A stretch of 64,000 nucleotides of DNA from Amorphus coralli DSM 19760. Its GTDB lineage: Bacteria > Pseudomonadota > Alphaproteobacteria > Rhizobiales > Amorphaceae. Under the pieces are notes generated by a model. It was not told the DNA's origin. It searched no databases and worked only from the letters and a program-made list of their open reading frames with translations. Positions 40,177-49,902 of this stretch are shown here, one piece after another. The DNA lies in contig NZ_KB894570.1 in NCBI RefSeq assembly GCF_000374525.1, forward strand, positions 558,001-622,000. The letters are read 5' to 3'. How positions within the stretch are numbered: the first letter of the stretch is position 1; the number at the start of each line of letters is the position of its first letter. A program made the position numbers and the translations under genes.

Positions 40177-41380
40177 GGGAAGCTGCGTCAGGCTCGCAGT
40201 TTCCGTCGGCGCTGCCGTCCCGCTCGCCCGGCGCGACGCCATCGAACACCGCACGGTTGCGCCCCCCGGTCTTTGCCCGGTAGAGCGCGGCGTCGGCCCG
40301 GTCGAAAAGCGCGAGAAAGGACTCCCCCCGGGTCCGCTCGGCTATGCCCAGGCTGGCTGCGATCGGGGCGGCGGCGGGCGGCAGCGGAAAGCGGGTCGCC
40401 GCGAGTGCCTTCTGCAGCCGCCTGACGAGGCGCCCCGCCTCGTCCGTGCCGCCGTCGGGGAGCATTACCGCGAACTCCTCGCCCCCAATCCGGCCGACGA
40501 GGTCCTGCTCCCGGGCCGTCGCCCTGAGGATGCCGCCCACGATGCCGAGCACCCGGTCACCCATGCTGTGGCCATAGGTGTCGTTGATGCGCTTGAAGTG
40601 ATCGAGATCGCACAAAACGAGCGTGCAGCCCGTCCCCTGCGCACGCATGAGCGCCTCGGTTCGCTCCTCGAATCCGCGCCGGTTGAGCACTCCGGTCAGG
40701 CGATCGAGATCGCGGTCGCGCCGCAGGTCTTCAACATGGTCGAACAGCGCCGCAACGACCACGGAAAGAACGAACCCGGCCGCGACCACGGTGCTCGAAT
40801 ATTGCAGGATCTGCCAATAGACCGGATCCGCGAAGGCGCTCATCGTGTCGGCCGGCACGTGACGGGACGACAGGATCGCGCGGGGAAAGAACTCCAGCGC
40901 GTAGAGCACCGCCGCCCAGAAGAGCACGCGCTCCCACACGGGCCCGAGCCTGAGACCCCGCAGGGCATAGGCGACGCCGAGGAACAGCAAGCCGGCGGAC
41001 AGATGCGTTGCGTAGACGCGCGCCTGAAAATTCGGGATGACGAAGTAGAAATAGGTCACCACCGCGCCGACACCGGCGACGTACAGCACGTTCCACGGCA
41101 TCCCGATTCGCAAGGCGGAGCGGCGCAGAACGCTCTCCGCGCCGATCATCACGGCGGTCGCGTACAGGATGTTGGACAGGACGATGCTGGCGCCGAAGCT
41201 TGGCAGCCACGGGAGAACCTGGGTCACGCCCGCAACAACTGCGAGCAGGCAGGATAGAGCCAGCCCGAGCATGTAGCCGTGCCGCGTGATAATCCACATG
41301 GCGACGCACACGACGACGACCATCAGCGCCATCGCCGGCCCCAAAAGGTTCGCTGCAAGCTCTGCCGCCGAACTGTTCAA
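40130..41380 (-). CDS. Membrane-bound diguanylate cyclase (GGDEF domain), paralogue
   Basis: 416 aa. About seven transmembrane helices (residues 10-225), then the GGDEF domain with GGEEF in VGRIGGEEFAVMLPDGG and LCDLDHFKRINDTYGHSMGD. It shares the linker DRDLDRLTGVLNRRGFEER and the same membrane-domain layout with the gene at 36251-37420, so it is a local duplicate. The C-terminal 35 residues are poorly conserved and overlap the convergent PPOX gene. Confidence 0.93.
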   Translation of the reverse strand: MNSSAAELAANLLGPAMALMVVVVCVAMWIITRHGYMLGLALSCLLAVVAGVTQVLPWLPSFGASIVLSNILYATAVMIGAESVLRRSALRIGMPWNVLYVAGVGAVVTYFYFVIPNFQARVYATHLSAGLLFLGVAYALRGLRLGPVWERVLFWAAVLYALEFFPRAILSSRHVPADTMSAFADPVYWQILQYSSTVVAAGFVLSVVVAALFDHVEDLRRDRDLDRLTGVLNRRGFEERTEALMRAQGTGCTLVLCDLDHFKRINDTYGHSMGDRVLGIVGGILRATAREQDLVGRIGGEEFAVMLPDGGTDEAGRLVRRLQKALAATRFPLPPAAAPIAASLGIAERTRGESFLALFDRADAALYRAKTGGRNRAVFDGVAPGERDGSADGNCEPDAASLTTARPSASPHSRPS

Positions 41381-41462
41381 TCATCCCTCCGCGCTCCTTC
41401 TTTCCCCGGGGAAAGCGGCCCTGTCGAGTACTTTTGCGTGTGGAGGGAGCGCGTTCGGCAGC

Positions 41463-41996
41463 TCAGACTTCGTCTTGAGCCCGTTCTGGACCGAGGAGCC
41501 AGGCTCCCTCGTCCCCGGTTCCCGCATCCATCATCGTCGCGATGTCTTCGAGCGCCGAAAGCAGCGCCTCCTGCCGTTCGGGCTTCAGCCCTTCGAAGCG
41601 GCTGACAAAGGCCTCCTGAAGGAGCGGCGGTGCCTTTCGCAGTGCCGCATCGCCTTCCCGCGTGAGACGGGTGTGCACCACCCGCCGATCGCTGGAGCTG
41701 CGATAACGCTCGACGAGCGCCCGCCCCTCCAGCTTGTCGAGGATGGTGGTGACGGTCGCGGGGCTGAGGGAGACGTGAGCCGAGAGCGTCGTGGACGTGA
41801 CCTCGCCCAGATCACGCACCGCCTGCAGCACGATAAGTTGCGGAATCGTCAGGCCGACGGTTCGGGCGACGTGGCGGGACTGGAGATCAACGGATCGAAT
41901 GATGCGGCGAACCACGATCAAGACCGCACGGCTCCGGTCGCCGGGCGCTCCCTGGCGCCCGTCCGATCCATCCCGTTGCGTGCGCTGCTTCTGCAT
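41463..41996 (-). CDS. MarR-family transcriptional regulator, probable NAGGN cluster regulator
   Basis: 177 aa from ATG 41996 (MQKQRTQRDGSDGRQG); a longer frame to 42320 is unsupported. The winged HTH spans about residues 55-120 (GEVTSTTLSAHVSLSPATVTTILDKL, in pieces LSAHVSLSPATVTTILDKL), with the MarR wing EGRALVERYRSSSDRRVVHT and the ending LTREGDAAL. It is divergent from asnO; MarR regulators sit at this position in other osmoadaptation loci (for example EctR), so control of NAGGN synthesis is inferred. Confidence 0.88.
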   Translation of the reverse strand: MQKQRTQRDGSDGRQGAPGDRSRAVLIVVRRIIRSVDLQSRHVARTVGLTIPQLIVLQAVRDLGEVTSTTLSAHVSLSPATVTTILDKLEGRALVERYRSSSDRRVVHTRLTREGDAALRKAPPLLQEAFVSRFEGLKPERQEALLSALEDIATMMDAGTGDEGAWLLGPERAQDEV

Positions 41997-42135
41997 GATC
42001 GCGGTTCCATCGAGCGGTAGCCAAGGGTCTCGCCGGCGGGACGCTCGACACTTTCCGCTTCCCGGCGGGCGCCGGTGGTCCCGAGCTTGCAAGGCGACGG
42101 GACGCCGGCCGGCGCCGATCATGATGGAACTTAAT

Positions 42136-42164
42136 TTGACCCCAAATCTTTTGAATTGTAAATA
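42136..42164 (+). promoter_or_regulatory. Candidate asnO promoter
   Basis: In the 239-bp divergent gap, an unusually A+T-rich stretch holds TTGACC (42136-42141) and, 17 bp later, TAAATA (42159-42164), a weak but plausible -35/-10 pair about 70 bp before asnO. An AAATATTT palindrome overlaps its 3' end. Confidence 0.35.
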
Positions 42165-42235
42165 TTTCGCGATCGAACCGGACGGCGGCTGACGAGTTTC
42201 CCGCCTGTAACGATGGATTTCTGGAGGACTGGCGG

Positions 42236-44011
42236 ATGTGTGGAATTTGCGGCGAACTGACGTTTGACGGGACGATGGCGTCTTCTGCCGCACTGGGCCG
42301 TATGACCGAGGCGATGGCACCGAGAGGCCCCGACGCGGAGGGCATCGTCGGTCGCGGACGGGTGATGTTCGGTCACCGCCGCCTGTCCATCATCGACCTG
42401 TCGCCGCGCGCCGAACAGCCGATGGTCGACACCAATCTCGGCCTGACCATCGCCTTCAACGGCTGCATCTACAACTATCCCGAGCTGCGTCAGACGCTGG
42501 AGGCGGAGGGATATTCCTTCTTCGCCAATTCCGACACCGAGGTGATCCTCAAGGCCTACCATGCGTGGGGTCCGACCTGCGTGGAGCGCTTCCACGGCAT
42601 GTTCGCGTTCGCCATCCTCGAGCGTGATACGGGCCGCGTCGTGATGGCCCGCGACCGGTTCGGCATCAAGCCGCTCTACATCGCCGAAACGCCGAGCAAG
42701 CTGCGCTTCGCCTCGTCCCTTCCCGCCATCCTGGCCGGCGGCGGCGTCGATACCGACATCGACCGCGTGGCCCTGCACAACTACATGTCGTTTCATGCCG
42801 TGGTGCCGGCACCGCGCACGATCCTGAAGGGCATCCGCAAGCTGCCGCCCGCCACCGTGCGCACCATCGAGCCCGATGGCGGCATCAAGGACCACGTCTA
42901 CTGGAAGGTCAGCTACGAGCGCACCGACGACGAGATGACCATGTCGGCGGACCTGTGGCGCGAACGGTTGCTCGCGGCACTGCGGCGCGCCGTCGACCGT
43001 CGCATGGTCGCCGACGTCCCCGTGGGCGTGCTGCTTTCAGGCGGCGTGGATTCCAGCCTCATCGTGGCGCTGCTCGCCCAGGCCGGCCAGAAGGACCTCA
43101 AGACCTTTTCCATCGGCTTCGAGGATGCGCATGGCGAGGTCGGCAACGAGTTCGTCTATTCCGACATCATCGCCAAGGAGTTCGAGACCGACCACCACCA
43201 GATCCACGTGCCGTCGGCGCGCATGATGGAGGCCCTGCCCGGCACCATCGCGGCCATGAACGAGCCGATGGTCTCCTACGACAATGTCGGCTTCTACCTT
43301 CTGTCCCAGGAGGTGGCGAAGCACATCAAGGTGGTGCAGTCCGGCCAGGGGGCCGACGAGGTCTTCGGCGGCTACCACTGGTATCCGCCCATGCAGCAGA
43401 CCGACGATCCGCTGGCGGAGTACGCGAGCGTCTTCTTCGACCGCAGCCACGCCAAGATGGCGGAGCACCTTTCGCCGGACTACATGCTCGACGAGGATCC
43501 GAGCTTCGCCTACGTGCGCGATCATTTCGCCCTGCCCGGTGCCAACGATCCCGTCGACAAGGCGCTGCGCATCGATTCCACCGTCATGCTGGTGGACGAT
43601 CCGGTGAAGCGGGTCGATTCCATGACCATGGCCTGGGGCCTGGAAGCGCGGGTGCCGTTCCTCGATCACGAGCTTGTCGAGCTGGCGGCCCGCATCCCGG
43701 CGGACCACAAGCTCCGCGAGGGCGGCAAGGGCATCCTGAAGGACGTCGCGCGGCTCGTCGTTCCCTCTGAGGTCATCGATCGCAAGAAGGGGTACTTCCC
43801 GGTCCCGGCGCTGAAGTACATCTCCGGTCCGGCCCTCGATCTGTGCCGCGAGGTACTGACCACGGATGCGGCCCGCCAGCGCGGCCTGTTCCGCCAGGAT
43901 TATCTCGACAGACTGTTCGCCGATCCCTCGGCGCACATCACGCCGCTGCGCGGCAACGAACTCTGGCAGGTCGCGCTACTGGAAATGTGGCTGCAGACCA
44001 ACAACGTGTAG
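42236..44011 (+). CDS. asnO: N-acetylglutaminylglutamine amidotransferase (asparagine synthase family)
   Basis: 591 aa. It is a class II glutamine amidotransferase with catalytic Cys2 in MCGICGEL. It matches the NAGGN-cluster branch (the trio amidotransferase family, TIGR03104). The glutaminase domain covers about residues 1-190 (RDRFGIKPLYIAE). The synthetase domain has the PP-loop LSGGVDSSLIVALLA and FLDHELVELAARIP. It converts N-acetylglutaminylglutamine to the terminal amide in synthesis of the compatible solute NAGGN. It has a strong GGAGG ribosome site and heads the operon. Confidence 0.95.
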   Translation: MCGICGELTFDGTMASSAALGRMTEAMAPRGPDAEGIVGRGRVMFGHRRLSIIDLSPRAEQPMVDTNLGLTIAFNGCIYNYPELRQTLEAEGYSFFANSDTEVILKAYHAWGPTCVERFHGMFAFAILERDTGRVVMARDRFGIKPLYIAETPSKLRFASSLPAILAGGGVDTDIDRVALHNYMSFHAVVPAPRTILKGIRKLPPATVRTIEPDGGIKDHVYWKVSYERTDDEMTMSADLWRERLLAALRRAVDRRMVADVPVGVLLSGGVDSSLIVALLAQAGQKDLKTFSIGFEDAHGEVGNEFVYSDIIAKEFETDHHQIHVPSARMMEALPGTIAAMNEPMVSYDNVGFYLLSQEVAKHIKVVQSGQGADEVFGGYHWYPPMQQTDDPLAEYASVFFDRSHAKMAEHLSPDYMLDEDPSFAYVRDHFALPGANDPVDKALRIDSTVMLVDDPVKRVDSMTMAWGLEARVPFLDHELVELAARIPADHKLREGGKGILKDVARLVVPSEVIDRKKGYFPVPALKYISGPALDLCREVLTTDAARQRGLFRQDYLDRLFADPSAHITPLRGNELWQVALLEMWLQTNNV

Positions 44012-44217
44012 GGCCTGTCCCGCTACCGCCGCACGGTCGGTGGACGGGGAGCACACCACCCGCCTGGAGGCTCTCGCGATCGGGCACGACGATGCGATCG
44101 AGAGAGACTTCGGGACATGCCGCCCCGGTTACCCGGGCCGGATTTCGCGATCGAACCCCTCCCGCGCGGCGCGTCCGGGGAGCGAGACATGACGTTCGAC
44201 GACGGAGACAAAGCTTC

Positions 44218-46023
44218 ATGACCACCCAGCCCGGCCATCGCCGCGAGCGCGGCTACTCCCAACGCCTGCGCCGGATGCGAGAACAGGGTGCCAAGCCCCT
44301 GCCCGGTCGCGACGGAACACCGACGCACCGAAACGACGGCACCGGCATCTCGATCGATTGCGGCTGGGGCAACCTGCATTTCGCGCAGACCTTCGAGAGC
44401 CTCAACGCCCTTGCAGAGCGCATGCGCAAGGAAGGTCCGGGCCGGCGCGACATCGCGTTCTACGTCCGGGAGCCGCACGTGGCGCTTGCCGCAGCACCGC
44501 AGGAACTCTTTCTCGACCCCTCGCACACCTATCGGCTGGAACTCTCCACATATCGGTCGTCGAGGCGCAAGCTTCAGGGCTTCACCGTCCGGCGCATGAC
44601 CAACGAGGAGGACGCGGAGGCGGTGAACCGCATCTATGCGGCCCGACACATGGTCACCGTCCGTCCGGACTTCTTCTGGCATCGCAAGGACCGGGCGCTC
44701 GTCTATCTGATCGCCGAAGATAACGCGACGGGCGCCGTGGTCGGCACCGTCACCGGCGTCGATCACATGCGCGCCATCGACGACCCCGAGCGCGGCGCAT
44801 CGCTGTGGTGTCTCGCCGTCGACCCGCAGGCACGCCATCCCGGCATCGGCGAAGCCCTGGTGCGGCGGCTTGCAGAAGTCTTCCAGGCGCGCGGCAACGC
44901 CTATCTGGACCTCTCCGTGCTGCACGACAACGAGCAGGCCATCGCACTCTACGAGAAGCTCGGCTTCTTCCAGATTCCGGTCTACGCGCTCAAGCGCAAG
45001 AACCCGATCAACGAGCGCCTTTTCGCGGGCCCGCGCCCCGAGACCGATCTGAACCCCTACGCCCGCATCATCGTCGACGAGGCGCGGCGGCGCGGAATCG
45101 ACGTCAGCGTCATTGACGCCGATGGCGGGTTTTTCCGTCTGACCTATGGCGGCCGGTCGGTGCTGTGCCGGGAATCGCTCAGCGAGATGACCTCGGCGGT
45201 TGCCATGTCCATCTGCGACGACAAGGCGGTGACCCGTCGCGCCGTCGAGCGCGCGGACATCCGGGTGCCGGCGGAGATGGAGACGGCGAGCGCCGACGAC
45301 GTCGCCGACTTCCTGGCCGAGCACGGGAAGATCGTGATCAAACCGGCGCGCGGCGAACAGGGTCGCGGCGTCGCCGTGGGGCTCACCGCGGAGGACGACG
45401 TCGCCGGCGCCATCGAACGCGCCAAACAGATCTCGGACCGTGTGCTCGTAGAGGAATTCGTCGAGGGCGACGATCTGCGCCTGATCGTCATCGACTACCG
45501 GCTGGTCGCCGCCGCGGTGCGCCGGCCGGCCAGGATCGTCGGCGACGGCAAGTCGACTGCCCGCGAGCTGATCGAGCGGCTGAGCCGACGCCGCGCCGCG
45601 GCGACGGGCGGCGAATCCCAGATCCCGCTGGACTCCGAGACCGAGCGGGCGCTGCGCGAAGCCGGTTACACCCTCGACGACGTGGTCGAGGATGGCCAGG
45701 AAGTGCCGGTCCGACGCACGGCGAACCTGCACACCGGCGGCACGATCCACGATGTCACCGACCATGTTCATCCGACCCTCGTCGAAGCGGCGGTGAAGGC
45801 GGCGCGGGCGATCGAGATCCCGGTGGTGGGAATCGATCTTCTGGTGAAATCCCACCTGAAGCCGGACTACGTGTTCATCGAGGCCAACGAGCGGCCCGGT
45901 CTGGCCAACCACGAACCGCAGCCCACCGCGGAACGCTTCGTGGACCTTCTCTTTCCGCTCTCAATCCCCCATGCTGCCCGCCAAGCCAAACGAACAGAAC
46001 CGGAGGAGCCGTGCCCCGCCTGA
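44218..46023 (+). CDS. ngg: N-acetylglutaminylglutamine synthetase (GNAT / ATP-grasp fusion)
   Basis: 601 aa. The trio GNAT/ATP-grasp family (TIGR03103). An N-terminal GNAT domain (about residues 120-265: LAVDPQARHPGIGEALVRRL) is followed by an ATP-grasp ligase (about 300-590: KIVIKPARGEQGRGVAVGL, FIEANERPGLANHEPQ). It acetylates glutamine and joins a second glutamine to make NAG-Gln, the step before AsnO. It starts 206 bp after asnO and overlaps the M42 peptidase gene by 13 bp. Confidence 0.95.
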   Translation: MTTQPGHRRERGYSQRLRRMREQGAKPLPGRDGTPTHRNDGTGISIDCGWGNLHFAQTFESLNALAERMRKEGPGRRDIAFYVREPHVALAAAPQELFLDPSHTYRLELSTYRSSRRKLQGFTVRRMTNEEDAEAVNRIYAARHMVTVRPDFFWHRKDRALVYLIAEDNATGAVVGTVTGVDHMRAIDDPERGASLWCLAVDPQARHPGIGEALVRRLAEVFQARGNAYLDLSVLHDNEQAIALYEKLGFFQIPVYALKRKNPINERLFAGPRPETDLNPYARIIVDEARRRGIDVSVIDADGGFFRLTYGGRSVLCRESLSEMTSAVAMSICDDKAVTRRAVERADIRVPAEMETASADDVADFLAEHGKIVIKPARGEQGRGVAVGLTAEDDVAGAIERAKQISDRVLVEEFVEGDDLRLIVIDYRLVAAAVRRPARIVGDGKSTARELIERLSRRRAAATGGESQIPLDSETERALREAGYTLDDVVEDGQEVPVRRTANLHTGGTIHDVTDHVHPTLVEAAVKAARAIEIPVVGIDLLVKSHLKPDYVFIEANERPGLANHEPQPTAERFVDLLFPLSIPHAARQAKRTEPEEPCPA

Positions 46024-47165
46024 CCATCGACACCGAGTATCTCAAGGATACGCTTGCCGAGTTCCTGTCGATTGCCAGCCCGAGCGGCTACACCGACACC
46101 ATCGTCCGGGCGGCCGTGACAGAGCTTCGCCGCCTCGGACTGGAAACGCAGATCACCCGCCGTGGCGCCATCCGGGCGCGAATCCCCGGCCAGAAGCGCC
46201 AGCCGGCACGCGCCATGATCGCGCATCTCGACACGCTCGGCGCCCAGGTGAAGATGCTCAAGGACAACGGCCGTCTGGAGCTGGTCGCCGTGGGTCACTG
46301 GTCCGCGCGGTTCGCCGAGGGCGCGCGCTGCACGATCTTCACCGAGCGCGGCGCCTACCGCGGCACCATCCTGCCCCTGAAGGCGTCCGGCCACACCTTT
46401 GGCGACGAGGTTGACGAACTGCCGGTCGGTTGGCGCTACGTGGAGCTGCGCGTCGATGCCATGGCCAGCACCGCGCGCGATCTGGAGCGCCTGGGCTTCT
46501 CCGTCGGCGACATCGTGGCGGTGGACCCGCAGCCGGAATTTATCGACAACGGCTTTATCGTGTCCCGCCATCTCGACGACAAGGCAGGCGTCGCGGTCCT
46601 CTTCGCCACCATCGAGGCGCTGGTGCGCGAGAAGCCGGAACTGCCCGTCGATACGCTGTTCCTGTTCTCCATCGCGGAGGAGGTGGGCAACGGCGGCTCG
46701 TCGATCCTGACCCACGACATTGCCTCCATGGTCACCATCGACAACGGCACCACGGCACCGGGCCAGAATTCCAGCGAGTTCGGCGTGACGGTCGCCATGG
46801 CGGACCAGACCGGCCCCTTCGACTGGCACCTCACCAACAAGCTGGTGCGGCTGTGCCGCGAGCACGATATCCGCTACCAGAAGGACGTCTTCCGCTACTA
46901 CCGCTCTGACAGCGCGGCGGCCCTGGAAGCCGGCGCGGACGTGCGCACCGCGCTCGTCACCTTCGGCGTGGATGCCTCGCACGGCTACGAGCGCATTCAT
47001 CTGCACGCGCTTCGCTCGCTGGCGGAGCTGTCGACGGCCTATGTCACGAGCCCCGTCGAGATCCAGCGGGATGCGGAACCGGCCGGCTCGCTGCTCGGCT
47101 TTCCCTCCCAACCCATGGAAGATGCCGCACCGACCAGTTCGGACCCCAGCAACCCAATGGTCTGA
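46011..47165 (+). CDS. Osmoprotectant NAGGN system M42 family peptidase
   Basis: 384 aa from GTG 46011, with GGAGGAG immediately upstream and overlapping the ngg stop by 13 bp. It is the third member of the trio (TIGR03106). M42/M20-like metal ligands include MIAHLDTLGAQV, SRHLDDKAGVAV and SIAEEVGNGGS, then the C-terminal DASHGYERIHLHAL. It may degrade NAGGN or recycle its glutamines when osmotic stress ends; its biochemical role is not established by sequence. Confidence 0.94.
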   Translation: MPRLTIDTEYLKDTLAEFLSIASPSGYTDTIVRAAVTELRRLGLETQITRRGAIRARIPGQKRQPARAMIAHLDTLGAQVKMLKDNGRLELVAVGHWSARFAEGARCTIFTERGAYRGTILPLKASGHTFGDEVDELPVGWRYVELRVDAMASTARDLERLGFSVGDIVAVDPQPEFIDNGFIVSRHLDDKAGVAVLFATIEALVREKPELPVDTLFLFSIAEEVGNGGSSILTHDIASMVTIDNGTTAPGQNSSEFGVTVAMADQTGPFDWHLTNKLVRLCREHDIRYQKDVFRYYRSDSAAALEAGADVRTALVTFGVDASHGYERIHLHALRSLAELSTAYVTSPVEIQRDAEPAGSLLGFPSQPMEDAAPTSSDPSNPMV

Positions 47166-47213
47166 CCGCCCGGCCCTCCCCCGTCCCAGCCCTCCAGTGT
47201 ACCGTCCCGCTTG

Positions 47214-48491
47214 ATGAACCTGATCACCACCACCGACGAGCTGTCCGCCGCCTGCCAGCGCCTTGCCAAGGCCGACTTCGTGACGGTCGATACGGAATTC
47301 ATGCGGGAAACGACCTTCTGGCCGAAGCTCTGCCTGATCCAGATGGCCAGCCCCGAAGAGGCGGTGATCGTCGATCCCATCGCCGGCGCGGACATGGACC
47401 TGGCGCCGTTCTTCGCGCTGATGGGCGATGAGAGCGTCACCAAGGTCTTTCACGCCGCCCGCCAGGACATCGAGATCGTGTTCCACCAGGGCAACCTGGT
47501 TCCGCATCCGGTGTTCGACACCCAGGTGGCGGCGATGGTGTGCGGCTTTGGCGATTCCATCTCCTACGATCAGCTCGTGTTCCGGGTGACGGGCGCGAAG
47601 ATCGACAAGTCGCATCGCTTCACCGACTGGGCGCGTCGCCCGCTGTCGGAGCACCAGCTCTCCTACGCACTCGCCGACGTGACGCATCTTCGCGATGTGT
47701 ACGCCTACCTGAGCGAGGCCCTGGCCGACCAGGGACGCACGGACTGGGTACGCGAGGAGATGGTGACCCTCACCTCACCCTCCACCTACCAGCTCGACCC
47801 CGAGCGCGCCTGGACCCGCCTGAAGCTGCGCGTACGCCAGCCGCAGGACCTTGCCGTGCTGCGTGGCATCGCCGCCTGGCGCGAGCGCGAGGCCCAGAGC
47901 CGCGATATCCCGCGTGGACGGGTGCTCAAGGACGATGCGATCTACGAGATCGCCACGCAGAAGCCGAAGGACGAGGCCGCGCTGGCCCGGCTGCGGACCA
48001 TTCCGCGTGGCTTCGAGCGCTCCAAGTCCGGGCGCGAGATCGTGGTGGCAGTCCAGGAGGCTCTGAACAGTCCGAAGGAAAGCTGGCCGAGCGTGCCCCG
48101 GCCACGCCAGGCGCCGGACGGATCCACTGCCGCGACCGAACTGTTGAAGGTGCTGCTCAAGCAGGTCGCCGAGCAGAACGGTGTCGCGGCCAAGGTGATC
48201 GCCACGTCCGACGATCTGGAACGGCTGGCCTGCAACGATCTCGACGGGCTGGCGACCATGTCAGGCTGGCGGCGCGAGCTGTTCGGCGACAAGGCGCTCG
48301 CCCTCAAGGAAGGCCGTGTGGCGCTGAGTTTCGACGGCCGAAAGGTGGTGGCATTCGAATCCGACGAGCCGTTCGTGGCCGCCCCCGCAAAGAAGAAGAA
48401 GCCCCGGCGGCGGATCAAGAAGGCAGCCGCAGACGGCGCCAGTGGCGATGCCGTCCCGGAACAGGCGGACGCGGAGGAAACGAAAGCCTGA
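47214..48491 (+). CDS. rnd: Ribonuclease D
   Basis: 425 aa from ATG 47214 (MNLITTTDELS); a TTG just before is a less likely start. It has a DEDDy 3'-5' exonuclease domain with the acidic residues in VTVDTEFMRE, HAARQDIEIV and SYALADVTHLRDVY, followed by HRDC domains and a lysine-rich tail (KKKKPRRRIKKAA). It matures tRNA and other RNA 3' ends. It starts 48 bp after the peptidase gene and may share its transcript. Confidence 0.96.
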   Translation: MNLITTTDELSAACQRLAKADFVTVDTEFMRETTFWPKLCLIQMASPEEAVIVDPIAGADMDLAPFFALMGDESVTKVFHAARQDIEIVFHQGNLVPHPVFDTQVAAMVCGFGDSISYDQLVFRVTGAKIDKSHRFTDWARRPLSEHQLSYALADVTHLRDVYAYLSEALADQGRTDWVREEMVTLTSPSTYQLDPERAWTRLKLRVRQPQDLAVLRGIAAWREREAQSRDIPRGRVLKDDAIYEIATQKPKDEAALARLRTIPRGFERSKSGREIVVAVQEALNSPKESWPSVPRPRQAPDGSTAATELLKVLLKQVAEQNGVAAKVIATSDDLERLACNDLDGLATMSGWRRELFGDKALALKEGRVALSFDGRKVVAFESDEPFVAAPAKKKKPRRRIKKAAADGASGDAVPEQADAEETKA

Positions 48492-48639
48492 GCTGGCGCG
48501 TTAAGGTCTCGGCGCCAGCGCGGCGACAGGGCCCTGCGATGCGAAGGCATGGTAGGGCAGACGGGACGCCGGATTCTTGCCGGCGCGCGGACGCAAGGCA
48601 CATCCCCAATTTCATGACGGACGTCGGAGAGTTGCTCGA

Positions 48640-49836
48640 ATGACGGCCGACCCCACCCTTTCTGCAGCCGACTATCGCTGCTACTGCGACTATCCTTTCG
48701 TCGACGTTCCGCACGCAGCCGAAGGGCCCCTCGCCGGCCGGCGCTTCGCCGTGAAGGACCTTTTCGACGTGGCCGGATACCCGACCGGATGCGGGCATCC
48801 GGACTGGCCGGCGCGCGCCCACCCCGCAAGCGAAACCGCATCGGCGGTGACGGCTCTGCTGGATGCCGGCGCGCAATGCGTAGCCAAGACCGTGACCGAC
48901 GAAATCGCCTACGCGCTCAACGGCCGCAACGCCCACTACGGAACGCCGGTCAATCCCGCTGCCCCCGACCGCGTTCCGGGCGGCTCGTCGAGTGGCTCAG
49001 CGGTCGCCACGGCCGCTGGTCTCGTCGACTTCGCGCTCGGCACCGACACCGGCGGTTCGATCCGTGTTCCCGCCAGCTATTGCGGCCTATACGGCTTCCG
49101 GCCGACCCACGGGCGCATCGCCATCGACCATTGCATGCCGCTTGCTGCGTCCTACGACACGGTGGGCTGGTTCGCCCGAACCGGCGCCGATCTCCAAGCC
49201 GTGGGAGAGGTGCTGCTGGACGAGGAGCCGGGCGCGGATGCGCCCTTCTGTCTGGTGGTATCCACAGCAGTGGACTATCTTGACGCCGACACCCGTCCTG
49301 GCTTCAACGCCGCGATCGAGCGGGTCACGCCGCACTTCCGGCGCGTGTTCAGTGCCGTCGACATGCTGCTCATGGAGGAGGACTGGGGCCTGACGTTCCG
49401 GGTTACCCAGGCGGCGGAAATCTGGCAGGCAATGGCTCCGTGGGTGGAGGCGCGCAACCCGAGTTTCGGACCGGGCGTGAAGGAGCGTATGGCCTGGGCC
49501 CGCTCATTGGGCGCCGAGGAAATTGCCTTTCATCAAGACCGGCGCGCCACCATCCAGAGCCAGCTGCGCGCACGCATCGGCCTGGACACAGTTCTGCTCG
49601 TTCCAACCGCCCCGTCCGCTGCACCGCTGCTCAGCGTCGATGACGCGGACCTGGAAGACTTTCGCAAGCGGCTGATCGCATTGTCCTGCCTGGCCGGCCT
49701 GGCCGGTCTGCCCCAGGTGACCCTGCCGCTCGCGCGCTGCCGCGACGGTGCCCCGGTGGGGCTGTCGCTCATCGGTTCGCCCGGCGCCGATCGGACGCTT
49801 CTGGCCCTGGCCGCCGCGATCGACGGCGCGACCTGA
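48640..49836 (+). CDS. Amidase (amidase-signature family)
   Basis: 398 aa from ATG 48640 with GGAGAG upstream. It has the Ser-cisSer-Lys triad of the amidase-signature family: Lys39 in FAVKDLFDVAGYPTG, the cis-serine in GGSSSGSAVATA and the nucleophile Ser140 in ALGTDTGGSIRVPASYCG. Shorter than GatA and with no GatB/C partner, so it is a general amide hydrolase; the substrate is unknown. Confidence 0.93.
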   Translation: MTADPTLSAADYRCYCDYPFVDVPHAAEGPLAGRRFAVKDLFDVAGYPTGCGHPDWPARAHPASETASAVTALLDAGAQCVAKTVTDEIAYALNGRNAHYGTPVNPAAPDRVPGGSSSGSAVATAAGLVDFALGTDTGGSIRVPASYCGLYGFRPTHGRIAIDHCMPLAASYDTVGWFARTGADLQAVGEVLLDEEPGADAPFCLVVSTAVDYLDADTRPGFNAAIERVTPHFRRVFSAVDMLLMEEDWGLTFRVTQAAEIWQAMAPWVEARNPSFGPGVKERMAWARSLGAEEIAFHQDRRATIQSQLRARIGLDTVLLVPTAPSAAPLLSVDDADLEDFRKRLIALSCLAGLAGLPQVTLPLARCRDGAPVGLSLIGSPGADRTLLALAAAIDGAT

Positions 49837-49902
49837 CGGGCATTTCCATACTCTTTGCAGAGGCTTGCAAGAGAAAGCTCAGCTGCTTCCGCAGCGGCTC
49901 GG

